A stretch of DNA of 64,000 nt, taken from the NCBI RefSeq assembly GCF_024868665.1, contig NC_079905.1, positions 7,480,379 to 7,544,378 on the forward strand, read 5' to 3'. Below are positions 57,541-64,000 of the stretch, piece after piece. The notes under the pieces are model-generated. The model had not been told where the DNA came from. It worked only from the letters and a program-made list of their open reading frames with translations, and did not search any database. How positions within the stretch are numbered: position 1 is the stretch's first letter; every line of letters starts with the position of its first letter. Origin of the DNA: Triplophysa rosa. Lineage: Eukaryota > Chordata > Actinopteri > Cypriniformes > Nemacheilidae. The position numbers and the translations under genes were made by a program.

Positions 57541-58842
57541 CTTTTTAATAATTATGAGTGTTGTTTCCTTGTGTGAAATGCTTATTTCTTGTGGAGTAAA
57601 ACACTATATATGTATTTTTTCAAAATATGTTTTTTTCATGTTTTTTTTCAATGTGCCTATAATTTGACAAGGATAAATCACCCAAAAATGATTTCATAGT
57701 CATGCACCCTCATGTCATTCCAAACCTGTATGACTTTCTTTTGCAGAATACAAAAGAAGGTATTTTAAAAAACTTTGGTAACCAAACAACATTGACACGC
57801 ATTGACATTGCGTGGACACAACGGAGACATTTATCAAAATACTATCTTTTGATGAAAAAAAATGGTTTTGAAAGACATAAGGGTTAAGAAATGACAGACC
57901 TTCATTTTTGAGTGAACTATCCCTTAAAGTAATGTTCATGGGTAAGATCAACTAAAAATAGCTTCATAAAGAACGGCATGTTCACTTATTAAAGTTTGTA
58001 AACATATTTTATTATGTGGAACAAACAAACCAAACAAGTTTATTATAGACATCTTATATAAGAACATTTGGATATTTTGCTGTAAGGCATTTCATCGCAG
58101 CAAGATGTTCAAAGCTCTCTCTTTGACCTTTAGTGGCAGTGCTCTCTTATAAACCACACAATGTTTAATTGTTTCTCCTTATCACACGAAGTGTTATGTG
58201 CAAGTTTAAATCAAAGTGGTCTGCATCATCTAAATAGCATGGGCTCTGTATCTTGTTGCCCCGGGCTGAGAGCGTCTGGCCTTTCAGTGTGTATGCGTGT
58301 GCCTGAGTGTTTACGGAGATACCAGTGTTTGTCCTATAATCCACAAGCAAAGCAGTGCTGCAGGGTAAGAATTGCCCTGCTTTGTGTCCCAGAGGGAATT
58401 GGACAGCGTGCGCCTCGGGGCGCCTGGTCCAATCCGTCCCGGTGAGCAGCCCGCAGGTCCAGCCAGCCAGACCCCGGGGCGACATGAGGGATAATCCGTC
58501 GTTTTCTCACAAATTGCGTGGATTTATACCTTGACTAACCTTATCGCACCCTTGTGCGAATGTACTTTAGACTTAACGTGTTTAATGAATTGGTGGGTCG
58601 TCTTTGGCTACATATCACACCAAAAGTGCGCTCTGAGAGAATTACACGTCTTTGAAAGATTTTGTCTTGAAGCACCTTAATAACCCCTTACAATAAGTGC
58701 TTAAAACGTGCTTGCTACAAGGGATAACATTTTATTCTCATTTATCAAGTAACAAAAGCAAATTTTGTTTTGTTTGACACACTTGATGAATTGATGAAAG
58801 CGTGGGTCATTTTAGAAGTTAAAAGTTCATTTTGCCTTTAAA
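57541..58842. other. Intergenic, MITE and possible conserved tract
   Basis: No coding exon is recognised. One MITE lies at 57670-57928. The tract at about 58190-58480 is unrepeated, with GC-rich words such as GTGCGCCTCGGGGCGCC. It could be conserved non-coding DNA. Confidence 0.4.
57670..57928. repeat. Palindromic MITE copy (AGTTCACC family)
   Basis: The left arm keeps AAATCACCCAAAAATGATTT and ACCCTCATGTCATTCCAAAC. The right arm keeps CTTCATTTTTGAGTGAACTA followed by TCCCTTAAA. Confidence 0.75.
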
Positions 58843-60016
58843 TTTTTTCTCAGTCGCTTTGGAGCATTTCCCAGTTTCAAAACTGGTTATTCAACCTTCA
58901 CATCATCTTGTCACTTGTGCACATCAGAAAAGTAGTTTCTTATTATTTTGAACAAGTTGCAATTGCTTTAGTACATTCATGCAATTGATTATGTACAATT
59001 GTCTGTTGTTTCCTAAATTATCAGTTGCTATTGTTCTCTGTGCAGTTGTCTTACCCCTCTAAACAGTCATTTGTTCATCGTCTTAGTCATTCAATGCAAA
59101 ATGGTTAGCAGTTGTCATAATCTTTCAGGCATATTCAGTTTTCTTACACTTACAGGGTTATTGATCCAAACTGTGACTAGATTTACTTTGCTCACAGGTT
59201 GCTTTCACTGTTAGAAACTCAGATCCTTCATTCATACAACACACACACAGAGAGATTTTCCACAAGGATCTCGTCTCTGATGAGGAGAGGGCTCTGTTTC
59301 AAGATGATTTACAAATGCATGTGGTCATTTCGGATATCGTTGCATTTTACTGCTGTGTTGCAAGAGTAAGGCATCCCAAAGCCGAAGGGGGAGTAGAAAA
59401 TATGTGGTTTGATTCCTCATACAGCACTGCATACAGTTCTACCTGAGGGGTCTCTCCTATGTTTATCTTTTTTTTGTGCAATTTTTCCCATTGTGCTGTA
59501 AAATAATGTTGCATTTTCTTCATCACAGTTACTTTTTTCAAGCTTGATGTGTAATTTGTTGACAGACCAACAGAACAAGTGTAAAGTGAATCCTGTTCAA
59601 TCTTTTGCTATCAGTGTCGTAGTTACGTATAACTTTGTACTATTGAAAGTGAAATAAGTCAGTCTTGTGCATTATCAATGAGTGTCATTACAAACTGAAG
59701 CCATAGTTTACATCTGAAAATACTCAAAAAAATAAAAAATAGAGCACCCGTTATATTGACAACATGGCTAAACATTTTGACTGTCTTGTTCACGAACGAA
59801 TGACACAATGACTTGCCATTTTCATGGGACTGACATGTTCACTGATGTAAAAAATGTAATTTTGAGAGATGAACTGAGGATTTCGAACAAGTTACACACT
59901 TTTGCAGGAAATCCATGATGTTGTGCAGTTTGTACAAATTGTTCTGCGAAATGCACATATTATTTAGCTAATTTTAAGAATGATTCGAGAAATGCTCCAA
60001 AGCGACTGAGAAAAAC
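58843..60016. mobile_element. DNA transposon relic with 27-bp terminal inverted repeats
   Basis: The left end TTTTTCTCAGTCGCTTTGGA then GCATTTC is exactly mirrored at the right by GAAATGCTCCAAAGCGACTG then AGAAAAA. The 1.17-kb interior has only broken open frames. The terminus resembles that of a Tc1/mariner-superfamily element I know from teleosts, but the family is not certain. Confidence 0.75.
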
Positions 60017-60940
60017 TGTAATAGAAAACCGTATCCACCAATTTGTAATCAAAAGTTTATTTTCATGGCAATAGACTATATGTATCCTTTTTTGTAGGAG
60101 TTATAGAAAGGCGCGAACTGTTGATGCTGATAGTTCATCAGTGATTTTTGATCTCACCCGGCGTTTCTTCACCCAGAAAGCATTCAAAAAATATGCAACA
60201 GCCACACTGTATAAGGCAGTGGGACAAACCGCTGAGTGAGAAGGTTCCCGCTGGGCGCGAATAACGGCACCGGTGAGAACGTCTCTCCACCCGAGGAGAT
60301 ACGACACGAGTGTGTTTCCAGGTGCAGAGCTGCTGATTCAGTGTTTTTTTACACAGAAATATACTACACTTCGAAAGTCATGTTAAGTTTCTACTTTACT
60401 TATTTAACAGCATTTAACGCATAAACTGGAATACTTTCATAAATTAGATTATTTCTATTTCTGACCCTTGTTAAAATCTCACAACTTTTTGCGCACCGTG
60501 CGTCGCAGATAAAAATGGTTTCCAACTGACAATTTAATAAGATTAACATTTTAATGTGTAATTCCTTAAATATACCCAGGAAAAATTCTGCAAACGAATT
60601 TTAGACAGCAAACGACCTTTTGCCCTATAGATGCATTAAACCTGTTTTAACACTAGGGGTCACTCTAAATCACAATCGAGTAAATAAGCGTCAACGCTAG
60701 TAACGCATGTCCGTAGGCATGTGTGCCCTCAAAGATTTTAAACTCTTTCTTTTTCCCTCTCTCTTCCCTCTCTTCTCATCTTTCCCTCTTTATGATGCAG
60801 TGTGACAGTGAGATCGCCTCTAGAACTCCACTGGCGTGGAAACAATCAGCTTGGACAGAGAAGGGGTGGCAGAGAGTCGGCTGGAATGTTGACAGCCTTA
60901 GGGTCTGTCCATGATTAGGATCTGTCAAGGAAAAAAGACG
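60017..60940. other. Intergenic, no gene seen
   Basis: No splice-linked coding exon, RNA gene or repeat terminus is recognised. Confidence 0.5.
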
Positions 60941-61105
<165 letters not shown>

Positions 61106-61509
61106 AAAAAGATATAATAAAGAGAAAACATATCAATACATGATACAATAACAATGACATACAAAGTAATGTCCTTTTATGTACTGTATAGAAAAAAAGC
61201 ATAGTAGTACATACATTGTAATAAACTTTCATAAAGTAACAAAAATCTGGTTTTGTAATATTATTGCGTAAACATCTTAATGATGGTCCCGTTTATGGTG
61301 TGAAGTGCACTTAAAGGCCTGTTGGTTGAAGAGGGATCAGCTGCGTCGTCTGCTTTAACCAGCTAATAAATATGAAAACAGCAGGTTTAAACTTTTATTC
61401 GTTTGCTGCTTGAAAGGATTATACCCCTCTATGGAGTTCCATGTAAATCCCAAAACCTCATAATGCCCAATGTTTTCCCATAAAAATGTGTTGAACAAAG
61501 GCGCTTGAA
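61106..61509. other. Intergenic, no gene seen
   Basis: AT-rich spacer without recognisable coding or repeat features. Confidence 0.5.
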
Positions 61510-61860
61510 TGGGGGCTCTTTCACGCATAAGGGGGTTTTCACAGGACTTCATTGAGGACGGGTCGACCACACCACGCCCCGCGATAATCTCTCCGCCGGT
61601 GAAAGCGCGCCTCGGAGCGGCAGGTGCGTGTGCCAGGCACGGGGGTCACAGGGCCGATGGTGGTGGGGGAGCTCGCCATGTCAAATCCTCCCAGCTGCCG
61701 GTAGGAATTTTTTCAGAGGCTGTCACTTCCATTTAGCTTGCTCTTTTTCACCCCTGCAGATGAAGTGGTCCCTCTCGTGCCCAGGTCCTATCGACGCCCT
61801 CTGCCACTTAACAAAAGCAAAGCGCCGCTAAACGACGACAGGCCGAAACAAAGAACTCAA
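61510..61860. promoter_or_regulatory. CpG-rich block, possible unlinked promoter or regulatory element
   Basis: The tract is locally rich in CpG (ATTGAGGACGGGTCGACC, GGTGAAAGCGCGCCTCGGAG, AAGCGCCGCTAAACGACGAC) in an otherwise AT-rich region. No coding exon with a plausible product starts in it. It could be a CpG-island promoter of a gene outside the window, an unannotated non-coding transcript, or a conserved element. Confidence 0.35.
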
Positions 61861-63239
61861 CCCGAGCCTCTCTCAGCGCCGTGAAATTGCAGATTAAACC
61901 GAAAAAGCGGTGCGTTGCGTTTTCTTCAAGAATGCAAATGTGGAAATTACAATTTAAAACACGCTCCTAAGACATCGGCGCGTTCTCATCATATTTCCCT
62001 GTTGCACCCTTTGTTCTGGGTTTTATTAAGTAAAGTTAGAAGAGATGAATGTAGTACAACACATTGTGTGATGCCCCCCCCACACACACACACACAGACA
62101 CACTGCGTCATGAACTATTTATAACACTGTAGATAGGAAACTCCAGATTTCACCTTCAATAATTGAAGTGGGGGCCCACACAAAAACCATGAATACTATT
62201 AATTTGCTCTACCCTGCATCCTCCACCTATACTGTTAATCTGAGTTCAAAACATGCCCCAGTTTTAACAAACTACCCTTGGGCCATGAGTCCATAATCCC
62301 CAAACTCAGACGGGTTCCCTCTGGAGCCATGGCAGAAACAATGTGTCTCTGAAAGCTCAGTCTTGCTCCTTTTCTGCAAAGTGTGTGGCTGAATTGATCT
62401 CAAATTAGAACAACAGAAAGTACAAACCAATTTTTATCTGGATGAAGCAGATACTGTTCCTCCAGAATAGCCCTTTGAACACTTTATTATATGGCTTTTG
62501 TTAATCTTCATTTCGGTTCTATGGTCAAGTGCTGTTTTAAAAACCCATGACTAAAAACAGATTTTTACACTTGTAATTAAAATAAAGCATCAGTGTTTCC
62601 AACACAGCCATCCAGACATTTAGGGTTTCCAAAGTGAGAAAAACGCACAAACAGCCAAGGGCCCCAATTACAGTTTATGTATTTTCACCAGTGCTGTGAG
62701 TCTCACAATTGCTGAAAGGGCACAACAGTGAAAGCGGCGATGGCAGAAACTGAGCCAACGACAACCAGACACAAACCAGATCCAGCCGAGCAGCACGCTG
62801 ACGGTATCTAAATAAAGAGACACTGCAGACGGAGAGGTGTATAGATTTTCCAAACAGATAATGCGCAGGGAGCGTGTTGCATGATGTATGTCACTGTGTG
62901 TGTGAGTGTATTAGTAGTCAAAGCACTGGGCCCCGGAGGCGATTCCTGTGTGTGCTTGCGATAAAGGGAGAACTAGAGGAAGTGAGGAGGGTGATGGGGG
63001 GCGAAAGGGAGAGAGTGCGAGTTGGAGAGAGAAATAGTTAAAATTGGAGAAGGATGTGGGTTGGGTGTGGAGTCAGAGACAGACAAAAAGAGAGAGAGAG
63101 AGAAGTTGAGTGGGGAAAAAGACAAGAGTGAACAACCAGCGGAGCTTGGAGCTTTTATGATGCTGTCAAGATTCCTGGATTCTGTCCCCGTCGGGCTCTC
63201 TCTATCTCCCCCTCTCTCTCTGCCCCTTTCCCTCACATG
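61861..63239. other. Intergenic, no gene seen
   Basis: The stretch holds a short CA tract near 62075-62105 and a GA/CT-rich low-complexity stretch at 62990-63240. Translations are low-complexity Ser/Leu or Arg/Glu runs and are not real proteins. Confidence 0.5.
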
Positions 63240-63480
63240 AAAAGAGGGGAAGAGTGTCTTGGCAGGGTAATTAAGAATGGCCTCTAAACACAGGAGTATG
63301 GCAGGAACACTCCAGATGAAAGTAAATGATTAAAATAATTACAGGCGCAGAGCTGATGAGCTGGAGTGCGGGGTGGCCGCCGGACATTTGTCGGTAATTA
63401 GATAATTAATCTGAATGCAAATGATGAGTCCTAACGAAGCAGTCAGGCTGAACCAGTGACAACCGCTGAAGGAGAGACCG
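63240..63480. other. Candidate conserved non-coding element with homeodomain and POU motifs
   Basis: About 150 bp carries TAATTA at 63268-63273, 63336-63341 and 63395-63400, a nearby ATAATTAAT, and the octamer ATGCAAAT at 63415-63422. The tract is unrepeated and non-coding. Such density of homeodomain and octamer sites is typical of developmental enhancers. Confidence 0.4.
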
Positions 63481-64000
63481 ATAGAAAGGGAAGAAAAAAA
63501 TATACTTTCATCACATGAATATGCAATTTATACAAAATAATTCAATAACAAATGCTACAGTGAAAATATATAACTTTATGAACAAACTGGTACAGAGAGT
63601 GCAAGCTCTCAGAAAAGGAAGATACTTTTCTTAACTATACATACACCCCACTGATTTTCAATAGGTTTTGCACTTATGATGTGCTAGGAACACCATGCAC
63701 AGTATAGGAAAGGGACACAAAGAACCAAAACTAATGAACCTGAATAGAAGTCTTTGCAGTGGATGGAGGCCATAGACGTTCTGCTGCAGCTGGTTGTGTA
63801 TACAATATCTGAAATCACCTGCCTGAGCAACACGATCAATCATTTATACTCATGTTAAGTTGTGTAGTAAAGATAATAAACACTATGGTCTTTAATGAAG
63901 AGCATTTAACAAATAAAACATGTCTTGGATATTTTAGTTTTGGAGATGATTATTGACTAAATTAATTAACAAAATTAAAATGTAATTGATATATATCGAT
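63481..64000. other. Intergenic, no gene seen
   Basis: AT-rich DNA to the window edge, without recognisable genes or repeats. Confidence 0.5.

Noticed and set aside
62990..63240. Overlapping 72- and 87-codon frames on both strands
   Set aside because: Pure GA/CT-rich low-complexity DNA giving Arg/Glu and Ser/Leu runs.

Overview
This is a window of vertebrate nuclear DNA, almost certainly from a teleost fish and most likely a cypriniform. Genes are split into short exons with GT-AG introns, there are no operons, and the spacers are full of palindromic MITEs, Tc1-like and hAT-like DNA transposon relics, a tRNA-derived SINE and long microsatellites. The fish assignment rests on gene structure plus this repeat repertoire, which I recognise from cyprinid genomes. 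I could not run a repeat-database search.

Layout: 1-21.0 kb is a gene-poor block. It holds MITEs, a hAT-like element at 10.1-10.9 kb, a four-level nest of transposons at 16.65-19.97 kb, and several compact AT-rich tracts that look like conserved non-coding elements. The gene-dense block is 21.0-57.5 kb: cdca8 (borealin, minus strand, 10 coding exons), airim/C1orf109 (plus, 4 coding exons), a claudin (minus, one coding exon), ago4 (Argonaute-4, minus, 18 coding exons), clspn (claspin, plus, 24 coding exons) and a C1orf216 homologue (plus, one coding exon). From 57.5 to 64 kb no gene is visible. That stretch holds a MITE, a 1.2-kb element with terminal inverted repeats, a TAGG/TAGA microsatellite, a CpG-rich block, and a homeodomain-motif-rich tract at the right edge.

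The gene models were assembled exon by exon, checking splice sites and reading phase. Predicted lengths are cdca8 276 aa, airim 206 aa, claudin 228 aa, ago4 863 aa, clspn 1270 aa and C1orf216 325 aa.

Two gene pairs are head-to-head across short spacers: cdca8/airim, and ago4/clspn. Both spacers carry clusters of CCAAT boxes and a CHR-like element, the grammar of NF-Y/DREAM-controlled cell-cycle promoters. This suits borealin (chromosomal passenger complex) and claspin (replication checkpoint). airim and the claudin converge, with poly(A) signals about 30 bp apart.

I found no convincing new molecular system. The items most worth following up are the nested-transposon stratigraphy, the promoter architecture, a GC-AG intron and the slicer-inactive tetrad in ago4, a degenerate first Chk1-binding repeat in claspin, a CTCF-like motif pair at the edge of the gene desert, and the candidate conserved non-coding elements.
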